A program made the translations under genes and the position numbers. The notes under the pieces were generated by a model. It was not told the origin of the DNA and did not search any database. It saw only the letters and a list, made by a program, of their open reading frames with translations. Below are positions 13,012-27,103 of a stretch of DNA of 64,000 nt, one piece after another (positions within the stretch are counted from its first letter, which is position 1; each line of letters begins with the position of its first letter). The DNA lies in the NCBI GenBank assembly GCA_035582835.1, contig JAYKAV010000112.1, positions 3,812,391 through 3,876,390 of the forward strand, read 5' to 3'. This DNA is from Phoebastria nigripes (Eukaryota; Chordata; Aves; Procellariiformes; Diomedeidae).

Positions 13012-13078
13012 CCATATTCCCCAGCCATCACCATCGGCAGCCCGTTTCCGCCATCCACCTCGCCTCATACTGAAGCTT
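13012..13078 (-). CDS. REV1: REV1 exon 2: start codon and residues 1-19 (coding 13012-13068)
   Basis: The acceptor TATGCAG|AAGC is preceded by a pyrimidine-rich stretch and sets the exon start at 13078. Ten untranslated bases follow, then ATG at 13066-13068. The reading is MRRGGWRKRAADGDGWGIW, which matches the conserved basic REV1 N-terminus (vertebrate MRRGGWRKRAENDGWETW type). The donor ATATGG|GTATGT ends the exon at 13012 on a codon boundary. The start is chosen because it is the only ATG in frame with this conserved N-terminus and the exon opens just upstream. It has a G at -2 and C-A before it, so the context is only moderate. Confidence 0.93.
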
Positions 13079-15356
13079 CTGCATAGGAAGAAAAATGCTT
13101 GATCAATTAGATGTTTAGTAATATCATCAGTGGCATTTCAGTGATGCATTACAGGCCATCTACAGATTATCACAAAGATTACATTTTTCAATGGGCTTCA
13201 CTGAAGTATACGAGTTACACAGTTAACCTAGAAATGAAAAATTGCACAAAAACCTAGTTACTCAGTTTTGTAGTAATGCATACTGTAGCTCCCACTATGT
13301 ATCAAAAAACACACATACACATTTTGTTCTATTCACCCAGAATACAAAAAACTCATTACAATGTTCAGTTTCCATTATGATTTATTAAATTCTTCCTGTT
13401 CATCATACATCTCCTATAAAAAAGGAGTAATAAAAGGTTCTTAAATACAATTGCTACCGTTCATGCAAAATATTGCCCAAGTCAGGAACAATCTTCTATT
13501 TCCTATTTGATACCATCTACATGGTGGGATGCAGGTAAACACCTCCTGGTACTAGAGACTGGATTAATTCCACCAATGGATTTACAGCTAATCATAAAAG
13601 GTCCAAACACTTGTTGCTCCAAGACAATACATCACATAAAAGCAAAAAAACCAAAGGCCATCTTAAGGTCAATGAAAAGCCAGTTGTTTAAATGATCTAT
13701 AGCTAGGTTTGTGATGTGTTTCTTTGGGTTTTTTTGTTTGTTTGTGTTGCTTAATAACAAATAAATATACCCAACCAGCCAAATTGCAGTTTTCCTTTAT
13801 GCAAGACACTTATCCCTGGACCATGAGCTGTACACAGCAGTGTCCCCAGATGAGCTATTAGTTGGCTAGAACAGAGCTGGTGGAGAGAAAAAGAAACGTT
13901 TTGGACTGTGGCCAACTGTTCACTACACCCAAGTGATTCACATTAACTATAGCTGTTGTAACACTGATTTTAAAATATTGATTAATGATGTAGTAAGATC
14001 ATGAGGTCACTGCCTGCTGTTACATCTCTCACTTTCTACTCTAACCAGTTCCCTAAAAAAAACCCACTGTTTTGTCTTTTGGGGCTATCAGGGCGTGAGG
14101 ACAGGACTCTGAAACTAAAAGGGAGATTTAAGCCAATCACCTTTATTTTATTAAATATTTAATTTCTATTCCTTTATCCTCCATAAAAATGCACAAAACT
14201 ACAGCTAATACACAGAAGGAAGTGAACTGTTTTTTTTTCATCCTCGTCTGCTTTTGAGAAGATACCTATTCTCTGGACTATCATAGCATCGTCCAGTAAC
14301 AGAGCACAGAAGCTTCACTCAGTCTCCAGCCTACCAGAAAGCACGTACAGCTGTGGATGGAGATAACAATGCATTTTGGTCATTTTCCTATCCAGGCTTT
14401 CTACTGCACTGCTCTGGAGACTGCCTCATTTATCACATTAAAATTTTGTTTCCTCTGAACCTGGCTAAAAGTTGAATTCTAGCTTTCGTCTCTTAAATCC
14501 CTTTTGTTCTAGAGCTACCAAGCAGGCATACTGTGAAATCCAGTTAAACCACCCTGGATTGCAGGCAAGTTTGATTGCAGAACAAGACACAGCTGCAGGA
14601 AAGTTTTCATAAATATGATAATTTTCATGGAATACTGCAAATATGCCAAATTAGGCAACCACAGAATTATAGTCAAAGCAGGTATAACTACCTTGAAAAG
14701 ACAAGCTTCAGTGGTATGTTTCAGGACCTCTGCAAACACAGGAAGATCATGATGCACCTGGTTCTATTCTTCTTATAGTTGCTGTAACTTGATACATAAC
14801 CTACACACATGTATATAATTATGAAGATTAATCACATGTCAAGGAGATGAGCTCTATACCAACAACCAAAACATAGCAACCCCTCCTCAGTATGTTGTAT
14901 TTTTCTCTCTGGGTACCTGCGTTTCTTACCCAGAGACCAATTTCCAAGACATTGGGCTTTCTGAAATTCATTTTTAGTGGTTTGGATTATATCTAATAAA
15001 CACCACAGAACTCTTAAGGAACAGTAAGAAAAATGAGAGGAGATGAGCTAGATGACCACATGAAATACAAAACTGACTTTTTTCCTGTAGAGGACAGTAC
15101 ATACTGGAAATGGCTAGATGATTTCTTTCATATGGAAAATTTGTATTTTTCCATCAGCTGAAGTCAACTGTAATTTAAATCTATCACTTCTGAAAAGTTG
15201 AGAAAACAGAAAAGTATAAGGTCAGGAAAAAACCCCACATTTATTCATGAAAATGTCATCTAGTGGTTTTAGATATCATAGGTATCAGTGTATGAGCTCC
15301 TAAGAGACACCAGAATTCTAACTATTGATTATCTTTCTCCTTCTTAATAAAGGATG

Positions 15357-15683
15357 ACAAAGTCTTAAAGGGTGGCTACAAAAAGGACAGAGGGTCTCTT
15401 CTCAAGGAGCCACATGGAGAGGACAAGAGACAACGGGTACAAGTTGCACCAGGAGAGGCTTCATCTTGATATAAGAAAGAAGTTTTTTACAGTGAGAACA
15501 AGCAATCACTGGAACAACCTCCCCAAGGACATGGTAGAGTCCTCATCACTGGACATTTTCAAGCTGCAGTTGGACAGGGTGCTAGATAATCTCACCTAGG
15601 CTTCCCTACCCATGAAAGGTTGGGCTAGACAGTCTTTCAAGGTCCCTTCCAATCTGGGCTGTTCTATGATTCTAAGTCTATCA
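15357..15683 (+). mobile_element. CR1 LINE 3' fragment (end of ORF2 plus tail), plus sense
   Basis: The frame 15372-15599 reads like the CR1 ORF2 C-terminus: LFSRSHMERTRDNGYKLHQE, LDIRKKFFTVRTSNHWNNLP and VLDNLT. The 3' tail follows (TTGGGCTAGACAGTC, TCCCTTCCAATC, GTTCTATGATTCTAAG). The terminal 75 codons are open without an internal stop, so this copy is younger than the one in intron 4. It is antisense to REV1. Confidence 0.92.
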
Positions 15684-18600
15684 AAAAGAAAATCTCATAT
15701 GAAAAGAAACTCTTACTCTGAAAAAAACCAAAGAACCTTCAAGACTGGATGAAATGCACACTATAAGTCACCACAACATCAGTCTAACAAAGATGTTCTA
15801 TATTTTAACAAAGAATCTCCAAGTCCTTGAGAAGACAGGATTTGATAGGTAGTTACTCTGACCCCTATATAGACAACTTCTTGCTTAAACTAAATTATTT
15901 AATGCCTGATAAACTGAAGAACTGCCTTCATGAGGGTAAGCTTTTCTGAAACCTCGAAACACATTTAATTTTTATTCAGGACACTGGGATGTGAGGAAGA
16001 AAGATCACTAGTCTAAAAGCCATTAGATCAGAACACCACAACAAGTGGGGCCAATCAAAACCAGAATCATGACTACATGCCTGGTTTGATTAAAACCAGA
16101 AATCAGAAAAACAAAACTACTTTAGATTAAAGTAGTTAAAAACACGACATATCAACTGCTCAAAAGTTGTCCTCCTAGAGCCTGCAAAACTAGAGAAGCT
16201 AGGCTGTAATGCCTACTTACAACATCTGATAATGATTTACCATTTCCTTGGCAGATGGGATTTTTGACTCAGCCAGTCCACTTAAATTCTAAACACACAA
16301 GTTAGGAACATGGTACTTCAGTGATTACTAGGTGCCTCTGGCTCAAGTCTTGAGAGTCATGGATTATTTTCTTAATGCTGATATGAAAACCTGGGAGACT
16401 AATTTTTCCCTNTGTAGTTCCAGGAACTGAGTGATGAACCAAGGTTTCTGGACTAAGGAGAATCCCCACTGCTAAAGACTTGTGCTTACAGTGCGAATTT
16501 TTCCTTGAGAATGAAGATAACCTCTACAGCTGCCTTGCTGAAACCTAAGGAACAAATGAGTGTGACAGACATCTTGCACAGGATATATTAAATCAGAGGA
16601 AAAGTTAAGCAAGATTTGAAACATGCTCACTGGTTCATGAAATAAGAAATGTAAGGATGATATGATGCTCCCTCTATAGGAATCATGATGAAGGTATTGA
16701 GTAAGAGAAATGCTTTGTAAAGAACCCTTGAAGTGGGGGCGGAGGTGGGGGAGGAAATGAAGACAGGGGACTTAAACACCCATTACAAGCAGGCCACTTT
16801 CAGACAAGAGTTCATCTTTCTTGTGATTGTAGTATCTAACTTGTTTCAGAACCGTTTTCTGTTTTCACAAATTCAAGAGCACAAATGCACAGTGACTCAG
16901 TGAAAGTGAACCACCACAGTTACTAGTTTTCAGGGTATCTCTAGAGCCTGAAGGACAAGCTATGAAGTGACCCTTTGCTCAGAGAAAAGCTTTTTAAATA
17001 AAATTGAAATGCTCATATTCTAGACCTGTGAACAGAAAGAAATCTTCAGCAATTAAAAAAAAAAATCCCAACAAACTCTGAAACTGAACAAAAGCCTGTA
17101 AAGGTAGAAATAGTATTCCTAGGAATAGAATCCAAGTTTTCAGTGCAAGAGAAACAACCTTTCAAGAAAAAAAAAGTCATTAAGAACTCCTGTGATCAAA
17201 AGTAACGTAATTTGGCCCTGCATCTCTTTCTAGACCACATACAAATGGTAAAATCTTACCATTCTACAAAATAGGGTTCTTTTAACTAAAATTAAATTTC
17301 TATTGGGCGATCCTTTTCAAATCTGAAGCTAGAAGAAAAACTAAGAGGTTTGATGCTTCGTACATGACTGGCGGCTCAGAAATACTCAATACAGCCCACT
17401 AGGAAATGATATGTAACATCCCTTTGCACACTGCTTCATCGGCCTGGCATTATACTTCCCAATCCACAACCACTTAATCCTATGATTAAAGACTGTTAAT
17501 CAAAGCCTACAGATCAGATAATGGAATGAAATGTTAAGTCTACCTTTTATGAACTCTATAAACATGTCTGTGTGTATAGAAGAGTTGCACAGCAACTGTC
17601 AGATTTTAGATGGCAAAACAAGGAATGTAGATGTGAATGTTGATGTTAAGTTAATATTTGTTTTAATCTCATCTGTAGCACACACAGTCTGATGCAGGAA
17701 GGTTATTTCTTTAAAATACTTTAAATTCAGGATGGTGTGGTTGTAAGACAAGTGGCTTTCCATTATCTCGGGCAGTCAGGATAACACAGATAACGGACAA
17801 ACCCAGACCAAAACCACAGGTATTATGGGGAAAAATGCTTGGGAGCACAGAATACAGATCTCAATGACTCTGTAAGTGAACATGGATTCTCATGGGCTTT
17901 TCAATTCCGGGTCCTAGTCCTGCCCAAACTTGAGTTGTCTCTGCCATACTCTTCAGCATTCCCTTTTCCAGATATATGGTGCAGAGGCATTTCTGCTGCC
18001 TCTTCAAGTAGCCAACTTGAATCTGGCAGAATATACACTTTATAGCTCTGCACTACAGGAAAGCATACGAACTACTTCCAAAGACAAAATGAGGCTGCAC
18101 TGTGACTCAACAAATAACCCTGCCAAACTTGTGTCTAAATACATGGCACAAGTAACTTCTAATCCAGATAATCCAATTTCAGGTAACTGAAAAGCCGAGT
18201 GAAAGTNTAACACATTGTAACAGCTATTTTGCATTTCTGACCAGAGTGAACATCCTGTCAATGTCCTCTAATGCAAAAGAACTTGATTTAATTAACATAT
18301 TCAAACACCACAAGCCTTATTCTTGAAGGTGTAACTCTACTGCTAACGGAAGTATGGATATCTTGGGCCACTGCTAATGAGTATCAGAACCTTTTGCTTC
18401 AACTGTAGATTGAATCCATCCCAGCTCAGCAGGGCTTAAAAGTTGTTTCCATCAAGTGGGTATTTTGTGGCCTGTTTGAGTTTCATGCATCTACATTCCA
18501 GCTCCCACATCAAACTCGCCACTCTACTTGGCACCAGCCTGCAAGCTCTTTGAGGAAAGAACTGTCTTACGTGTTTACACATTTCTCAGCACAAGAGAGT

Positions 18601-21599
18601 CCTATTCTTGGCTGAGTCTTCTGGAAAAGAGCTGCTGCTACAGGGTCTAAAACTGTTTTCTACCACATATTGAAAAGTTCAGAATCCAGCAAAAGAACTT
18701 AAAAATAGAAAAAGATAGTTCAAAAGTTTTTTTAAGATAGTGTATTTTTAAATCCCTGTGATTTTAGACACTTCAGAGTTAACACTACTGATCCATATTA
18801 AAATAAACTAATTAGTATGTTGCAAAGCAAATGAATTTTATTCTAGGCGGGAAATAAACTCTCAGGGTGAAGTTTCATAAGATGGTTGAGTCGACTTGAT
18901 GGCTGACTGCCACCAAAAGGGATGGTTCTGCTCTTCAACCTCTGCTGGCCTAACAGGCTTTATCCCTTCTTCCCTACCTCTACACTACCTCCAAACTCAC
19001 ATGACCCCTATGTTCATACTGGTGCTATGCGCAATTCAGCTCACTAAATCAGCAGAAAATTGACATAATATTACGGGTTAGTTTCCTGCCAGTTCAGCAA
19101 GCTGAACTGACTCACAAAAGTATCAGACAAAGCCAAAGCAGACAGGCCAGAAAAGAGGAATGGATGGGACTGTTCCTTTCATTGCCAGTGGGATCTAAAG
19201 ATTATCTTAGGCATTTCTAGAAACCAACTTTTAGGGTCATGTCATGGCTATAACCAACTAACTGTGGTGTAAATGTGGATACGGATTTGCAATGAGCTAG
19301 CTACTCTTCACTGACTAGCCCTGCTTATGTTTCCCCGCCCAATAAACAAGAGGGGTAGGCTACCTCACCTTTTCCACAGGGTAAGAGTTTTCAAAGTAAG
19401 TTACAATCGAACAGCTCCCCATCTCAAGCCACATGTGCCCATACGATAATCACTTCTAACTACAAGCACCCAATGTTACAGGGTCAACCAGCAAATTCTG
19501 TTTTGCAGTTTAATCTTTGATGATATTTTAAAGCAACAGAAATGAAATTAGCTGAACGACACTTGAAAAATATCTGTCCCCAAAACCACCCAACATCACC
19601 CCCATCTCCTGTGAGTAAGCCTAAGAGTATAAATTAGGAAAGAACAATCATTAAAATCTTGGGCAAATTAAATATTAGACACAAAACTGTTAAGTGAATA
19701 TGAGAAATTTAGAAATAGTATTTTTCTAAAATATGAACATCCATGGCATTTGCTAGAAAGGTTAAACACCATACAACCCACATAAAGCATGGAAAAAACC
19801 AAGTCCTTCAGAATCAACTCCTTATGTGTCGATGACTATTCTAAAACTGTGTTCTGTGCATACTTTCATTTGAGCTGGACAGCAAAGAAATGATACTCTG
19901 ACCTTCAGTTCAATCAGTCCCCCAGAAAGAGACACAGGAACTCCTTGCTAAACTAATCCAGTTTCCAAACTGACTATTTTTGCAACTCAAAATGGTCTTT
20001 ATTTCAGATCAGTTTACTTTAACATCAAGGACTAAATACTTTACATATAAGCAACAACTAAGAAATACACATTTCTTTTGCTGGTGAATCATCACAATGA
20101 CCTAAAGCAGTTGTACAGCAGGTAATCATTTATATGAGCGCTGTACAGGACAAAAGTGTTTAGACCTTTTCACAACTGACTTGGGAGTCCGGCACAGACA
20201 CCTGTTTTAATTGTCACAACTTAAGGAACCATGAGCACGAGGTACAGAAAACAGCATCACTGCACAGTCTGCACCAGCTTTGAGCAATCTGTTTTCAAGA
20301 AGATACTCTTTTTGCTTTTATACATGGCATTTGAGATGGTTAGTTCTTTGAAAAATAGCAAGCCAGATTCAATTTGAGACCAACTGTCAATGTTTCATTC
20401 CCCTCTAGGAATAACACTCAGTAGCAGCTACAGTCCATTTAGAGCTTGTCACAAGTAGTGGTTTAACTTGGTTGAATTTTTCTTTGGCTCACAGAAGACT
20501 CTGGCTTCAGTTTCAACATTTCTGCATTTTTTGGTAAAGTTCCCCCCCCTCCTTCAGAGTTCCTCAGTGATGAGTGGCTCTTCTTCATAAATTTTCATTG
20601 CTATATTTAACCATGTAGCTCAATTCACTTTTTAGTTCAAATATCACCTCTTTGATACAACTGTTCTTATTGCCATAATACACTGGCAAGTTTCAGCAGA
20701 CTTCAGCAATTGGCTTCATTATTTCTTTTCTGCACTTATATATTCTTTTGGGGCTTCAACCCCAAGAGAACTTAGCACACTCACAATCTTTATGCCAGCT
20801 TCTAAACACCTAGATTCCAAAAAAAATCCATTAAGTAAAGTCAGAATAAGAAGCACACCTTGTGGAATTAGGACTCTCAATAGCAACATAGTGAATGGAT
20901 TGTAAATTACCAAAAGGAAATTTTCTTTCTCTCTTGGACTTGAGTATCTGAAAGAGTAAACGAGATGACTATATGAGTTGGGTATTCTTCCTTCAAGCCC
21001 CTATGTTTAGCTGTCTATAGCATTTGAGAACAGAGAACTGTGTTACTCTCTTCTTTGAAAAGGAAGAGTGGGATGCTCATTTTTCTACCTAAATAAATCA
21101 ATAGAACTTGTTTAGGAAATTTTTATTTGTGCACTCCTCAGTCTGACAACAATACAGTCCCACAACTTGTGTCTTACACAAGAAGCCTACGTTGAGGCGT
21201 AGGTCAAGCAGTCGGCAGGTAGCATAAGTAAAACATGATCCCTCCTCCCAAATAATGAGAAGAGTTGCTGCTGCTGAATGATTTAGGACTTCCTAGGCAC
21301 AACTGAAAGAAGTGTCCTAGTAAAAAGGACACTTAAGAAAAACTTAAGGCAGAAAAGTGGATGTATAATTGTTCGAAAATAAATAACTGGAAAATTTTCA
21401 TGAGGTGACCAAAGCAAGGAATCTGTGAATGCTCTGAATTTGTTAACACTGAATTCAGAGGAACTGTGCTGATGAAAACCTCTGACACACTCTATCTTCA
21501 GCTTCCCCAGATTCCCTAGACCTCAGGCCAGCAGACTGGTGAAATCTTGTCAAAAGAGACTACGTATTTTTGATTGATTTTATGTATTTGTTTGGATAT

Positions 21600-21672
21600 A
21601 CGTGTGTGTGTGTGTGTGTATATATGTGTGTGTGCTTGTGTGCATATGTGAGTGCATGTATATACACACAAG
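21600..21672 (+). repeat. TG-rich microsatellite with TATA interruptions
   Basis: A (GT)9 run at 21602-21619 is followed by TATATATGTGTGTGTG, TGTGTGCATATG and ATACACACA. Alternating purine-pyrimidine along the whole stretch. Confidence 0.95.
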
Positions 21673-24600
21673 CTTATCTTTGTTGCTGACCAATTTGATT
21701 GCTTACTATCCAGATTAACCACTTTGGCAACAGAGAATGGCATGGAAACAAATCTGCTCTCTGGGCCAATGCTCTACCTAACATAATGAGAAGGCACCAC
21801 TTTTTCTCTACAAGTTATTTTTTTCTAGGAGAAGTGCCCAGGGCAATTGTGCTTTATGCTCAACTCAATGTTATCAGTGTATGCTGTGCAGGTGCTGATC
21901 AGGCCAGGCTTTTCAGGGAAAAAGAAGAGATAAGACATCCACTTTCTGAATCTCAAGTGGTAGCTGATGTCAGATACTAAGGAGGACCATCTCTCTACAC
22001 ACACATGCACCACTAAACATGTACAGCAGCAAAACCCCAAGAACTCAAGTAACTTTACTAGCAAAAGCATTGGTGACTACAGATTCAGTATTAAAATACA
22101 TAGATTTTCTGTTCATGGCAGCTTTTGAATGACATTACTTAACTCCAACTGACATTGTGTAGTCAGGTTCCCAAATGTTTTTCTGGATTTGCCTTTGAAA
22201 CTCTCAATGCTGCAAAATCTTCTTTGAAGTAAAATCTTCACACGATATGGCTTCTGTGCTTAGCCTTGAAGTTTTAAGTTTCTACTCAAGTTTTCTACAT
22301 CTTTTGTTAGTCCATGGATATTACTTTTATCATCAACTCAGACCAAGACGACTATGAGGAATCACATGAAACTAGTAAGTGGAGAGATCAAAACAAATGG
22401 AAATTTTTTTTTTCATTTATTGCCTAGTTTATTTGTGGATTCTCTGACACAGGACACCAAGGATGCTAAAAGTCCATATGGGTTGAACAGATGAATGGAA
22501 TAAAAAGCCATTACATTTTTTATTTTTTATTTTTGAAAAAAGGTAACAAACTACAGGAACTCATAATATAAAGGCAACGTATCTCAGTATGTTTGTTTCT
22601 TTACTACTACCTAGGCAAACTTTTGATCTGATCCAATATATTCTCAAGTTTCCTCCTAGATTCAGAGGAAAGTGAAAAGATAAGAGCACGGTGTTTCTGT
22701 GTTTCCCAGGAAAAACATAGTTCTAAGTTCTTAGGACAAAACAAAAATGCTCTAATTCTTTAGGATCCCTAAATAAAACTCAAATCTGAATTACATTCTC
22801 GGCCTGAAGTGGTTTTAAGTCGGTATTTTAAGTACCTCTGACATTGAAACAACAGCGTTACACTGCTGCTTAGTGGAGACAGATCGATACAAAAAGGCCA
22901 CAGAGCAAAAACAGCCTACCCCAGGCAAACATGATGCTTGTAGAACTTAGGTTAAAAATCAACGTAGAAATTATGAGAATCTTGTGGAGGGGCAACACTT
23001 ACAACTTCAAATTCCTGATCAGCCAGAAATTAGAGTGAAAAGTCATTACCCCCCCATATTGTTTTATAAGAGGTTTCTTGGAACGGCTTACCAAATAATG
23101 CAATTTCAGCCTGGAAATCTAGGAAATAGTGACTGAAAAGCCACTCTTTCCAGTTTCCCAGTGCTCTAATGTTTCCTGAAAACAACAGGCAGATTCAGAA
23201 ACCAGGAACAGTATCCTTTCAATACAGACCATTATTTTAGTTCTTTAGTACAACTGGGAGTTGCATTCAAAAGCACAAAATGGTAAAAAGCTTTACTCTA
23301 CTTGGTATACTGCACTAGTCATTTACCTTACATGCCACGGGGACATGGGCTTTCCTATTTGCAAGAATTATCAGCAATTTCATGACTTCCTTTAAATACC
23401 AACAGCTCTTAGGTTTCCAAAATGACGTAAGTGGAGTACAACCATTTGTCCAAGATGCTGACTCATCATGCCCTGGACAAACAGCTGATCTGAGTCACCT
23501 CAAAAACATGAAGTCATGGATATGGTGGACAGAACTTTATTTTACTTTGGATATTCACTGACAACTAGAACCTGACCAAAAATGTTAGCAGCAGTCCCTA
23601 GGATCCTGCCAGAATACACCGCATACCTCACCCTGCCACAATACTGCCAATCTCTAAGTCAGTATGGAAAAACCTTAGAGCAGTTCTCAACCCTACCCTG
23701 TGCAGCTTCAGCACTGCTTTCACATTTTGGCATTCAAACCAATCCACCTACGTTTTCAAGAATGACTCTGCAAGGTACCTGAGCGGTGTCTTCTCCTGAG
23801 CGAAATTAGCTTTCTCTTTTTCAGGATTATTTACTTTCATAAATCAAGAAGCTGAAAAGGTCTGCATGAATTCAAGCAGACCAAATAAGGAGGTTACAGC
23901 CGATAATTTCCTTATGTTGGGATTTGGATTACAGATAGCTGGGAACAGAAAGCAAAACCAACACAGAAGAGTTAACCACAATATAGCTAAGCTTTACTTA
24001 TGCAAGCAACTAAATTTCAAACCACCAGCTTCAGCACTATTAAATAGGTAGAATACCAATTGGGAGACCTGAAGCTTTGAGATAGGAAATTAGTTTAAAA
24101 AAAGAAAAAATTAATAAAATATTACTTTCCCCAAAAGCTAACACTGAAATTCAGGGCCCATGGTCTGCTTAGGTATTTACAGCAAAGAATATGGAAGATA
24201 CAACAATCCTTTCTATGGGTATACCAAACTAAAAGTATCTGCAAGATGAATTTAATGGTCACAGATTTCTTAACTACAGTAGCAGCAGTCCTTCAGTTAG
24301 TTTTGAAAATACAAGCCACAGGCATGGAAGTTACCATCACAGCCCAGAATTTAAAGCTGTTCTACACACTCACCTCTCTTCCACTGAAGAGCAAGAAAGA
24401 AGGGTTTCCTAATTCTGACTTCTATCTTATGAGCACCAGTTACTCCACATGAAATACAGAAGTGGGAGGACCACAGACATGGGAGGCCCTCCTCCCTAAA
24501 AACATTTGTGTCTCCAATTAACATGCTGTCTGGTTTCCACAACAGAGCAGAAAGCTGCTCTCGGGGAGAAGCACTACAAAAATTTCTCTCTTAAAAAAAG

Positions 24601-26704
24601 ACACTTTCACAAGTATACTATATTACACATTTGAGAATTCCTCATGCTTTTTTGCATCCACTTAGATTTGCTCTCTTACTTTCAACTTTCTTTATAACTC
24701 CATGGCCATTCTCATTTCTATTTGCCTCCAGTTTTTCCTCATTTTGCTATGCTTAGGTAAACACATGGCACTATCACCAAATTAATCTATGTTGTATTCT
24801 TGAGGGAGGGTTTCCACATTTGGATATTTAGCTCCCTTCTTATATCTATACCAGGCAAACACGCTGCTAAGAGCTGACAGAGATCTCCGCGATAATAATA
24901 TACACCTTTAATTAAAACAGAAAAATGTTCAATACAAAAAAATTCATTCTTCATGAAATAAACAATAGCTAACAAATTAAATGGGGAAAGCACATGGCAG
25001 GGTCAGGCAAGTTATTCTTTTCCTGCTTGTCCTGAACAACTGATTTATTAAAAAAAAGGTCTGTGTAATCACATTAATTTTTTCTACCTACTCAAAACCT
25101 GGTTTTGTGTTTGAAGCAATCTTACTTTTTTTTTTTAATCTCTCTAGTAACTGAAAGGTATGGTAGAAAGATTGAAAATTTGCCATGAAACTTCTTTAAG
25201 AGAGACATCTGGGTCAAGGGATCAGAAAAGACTAATCAAAATCGGCACTCAGTTACAAGACTATCACTGCATCAGAACAGGCTGTGACTAAGTAAGAGTA
25301 TGTACATACTATCCAGAAAGATGGACTGGTGCTACATTTGAAAGGCCAATTACTGAATAATGTATTGAAGACACGGACACTGTACACACAAAAATGGACA
25401 ATCAGTTTACTATCGAGGCTTGAAATATGCTAATGTATTTTTCCTATTAGAGCTTTACTTTTAAAACAATCTATCTTCAAGTAGTTAAACATCAGCGAGT
25501 CACAAGGCAGGTGCCTGCACTGTGCCTCTACTAATACTGTCCTACCAATGACCTCCAGTCTGACAGCTTGGGATTATTTACTAACAGGGATTTGGTACCT
25601 TGTCCAGTGGAAGAAATGGATTGAATAAAGACCAATATGGTGGGAATGGGTAGTAACTACACGCTTGAGACAAGATGGCAAAGAATTTGTCAGAGATTTG
25701 GATTTCTATGTCAAATGTCACAAACCTTAGTAAGACAGTTCTATTCCAGAAACAAATTTTAACTATAACCTCTTGCAACTAATGGTAATTACGCAACTGT
25801 TTAAAACAGTTCTATATGAGCAACAATACCGTCTAAATGAATAAAGAATTTGGATTGTAAAACTACAATGCCCTGTTTTTGCTTCTTTGGACNACAGTAT
25901 CAAATTTGAGATTGGATCTGGATTTTAAATCAAGATGCAGAACAAACAGCAACTCATCTTTTCATGAAAAAAATCTCTCATTAACACAAGCAGAGTATTC
26001 ACAGCCCTGTCATTTTGAAGACTTTGACATTAATCTTAAAGCATCAGACATAATGGAATATTACAGCATACAACACGCAGATTTTCTACCAAAAAATGAC
26101 GTGCTTGTGATATTATCTTTCTCTCCCTTCTTGAGGTTAACATGCCATTACCACACATCTCCCATCAGGGGCTTTTTGCTCAGTATCACAGGTCAAGTCA
26201 ATGGTAACTATATAGCAAAACGCATCAACATTAGATGGGGAAGGGGTGAAGAAGCATCAGTGAACACATTTGTCCCTCGGTGTTTGTAAGCACAGGCTTA
26301 CTTATCAAACACTGTCCTCTTCCTTTCTGCACACTGGTTACATCCAGCACTATTGCTCAGCAAATACAACTTGTGACAAACATGATGGAAAACCGCAGGC
26401 AGATACATGCTGCTACAGCTGAGTGCCGCCGCGCGTGGTGTGTTCGAGAGGGCAAGGCTGCAGCAGGGCTTGGGCTTTCCTTCTCCTCCTCCAACCTATT
26501 TCCCTGCAATGACCCCTTAGCTGGCAAAATACTCGCAGCATCACTCCGGCTCTGCCTTGGGAACCGTGTTGTGTCTGAAGCGCAGGCCCCATGTGACAGA
26601 CACACGCACACACAGGTGCCGTAGCAGGCGGGGGAGGGGAAGGCGACCAGCGGGGGTGGCCGACCCAGACATGCACACACCTGGCACACCCTCGCCAAGT
26701 TGCA

Positions 26705-26722
26705 GCGCGCGCGCGCGCGCGC
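26705..26722. repeat. (GC)9 dinucleotide run
   Basis: Eighteen bases of strict GC alternation inside the CpG island, the most Z-DNA-prone type of simple repeat. It lies in REV1 intron 1 about 380 bases downstream of the inferred exon 1 donor. Confidence 0.95.
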
Positions 26723-26827
26723 CCAGGGGTCCGTCCCCCTCCCCCCTCCGCGCGCACACACCCTCCCGCGCGCGGGCAAGCGGGGCTGAGCAAGGCCCCC
26801 GCGCCGGTTACATAACCCCGCGCGCCA

Positions 26828-26846
26828 CCCTCCCCGCCCCCGCCCC
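26828..26846 (-). other. G-quadruplex motif, minus strand (REV1 sense strand)
   Basis: Plus-strand C-runs of 3, 4, 5 and 4 bases at 26828-26830, 26832-26835, 26837-26841 and 26843-26846 are separated by single bases. On the minus strand this gives four G-runs with 1-nt loops, a very stable quadruplex type. It falls in the first intron, about 260 bases into the transcribed region. Confidence 0.85.
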
Positions 26847-27015
26847 GCCGAGCCCCGCGCTGGGGAAGAGCTGCGGCGGGGAGAAGGGGGAGGACCAGGC
26901 CGCGGGCCCAGGGAGGGGCTGAGGCAGGGCAGGGGCTGCGGGCCCCGCGGCTGCCTCAGGCTCCCCCTTCCCTCCCCCCCTCCCCGAGCCGCCCCCCGCA
27001 CGCGCGCACGGAGGC

Positions 27016-27029
27016 GCGCTCGCGAGCGC
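27016..27029. promoter_or_regulatory. 14-bp perfect palindrome with CTCGCGAG core
   Basis: GCGCTCGCGAGCGC is its own reverse complement. Its core, CTCGCGAG, is contained in the TCTCGCGAGA element known at CpG-island promoters and bound by BANP; the outermost bases of that element differ here. It lies about 75 bases downstream of the inferred exon 1 donor. A binding role is inference. Confidence 0.5.
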
Positions 27030-27103
27030 CGGGCGGCCATGGGGGCCGGGACCCCCCGCGAGGGGGAAGGCGCCCGCTCCCGCAGCCTCGCGTCGCCGCT
27101 CAC

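Larger units (their letters stand above)
13079..26419 (-). other. REV1 intron 1, main body
   Basis: About 13 kb of AT-rich DNA between the promoter CpG island and the first coding exon. I recognise a CR1 fragment at 15357-15683 and a TG-rich microsatellite at 21600-21672. Isolated Ns lie at 16412, 18207 and 25893. The rest of 13079-15356, 15684-21599 and 21673-26419 has no gene, RNA or repeat that I can name; the small open frames there look random. Confidence 0.75.

Noticed and set aside
21180..21325. Short stem-loops CCTACG...CGTAGG and GTCCT...AGGAC
   Set aside because: Stems of only five to six bases; no consistent context.
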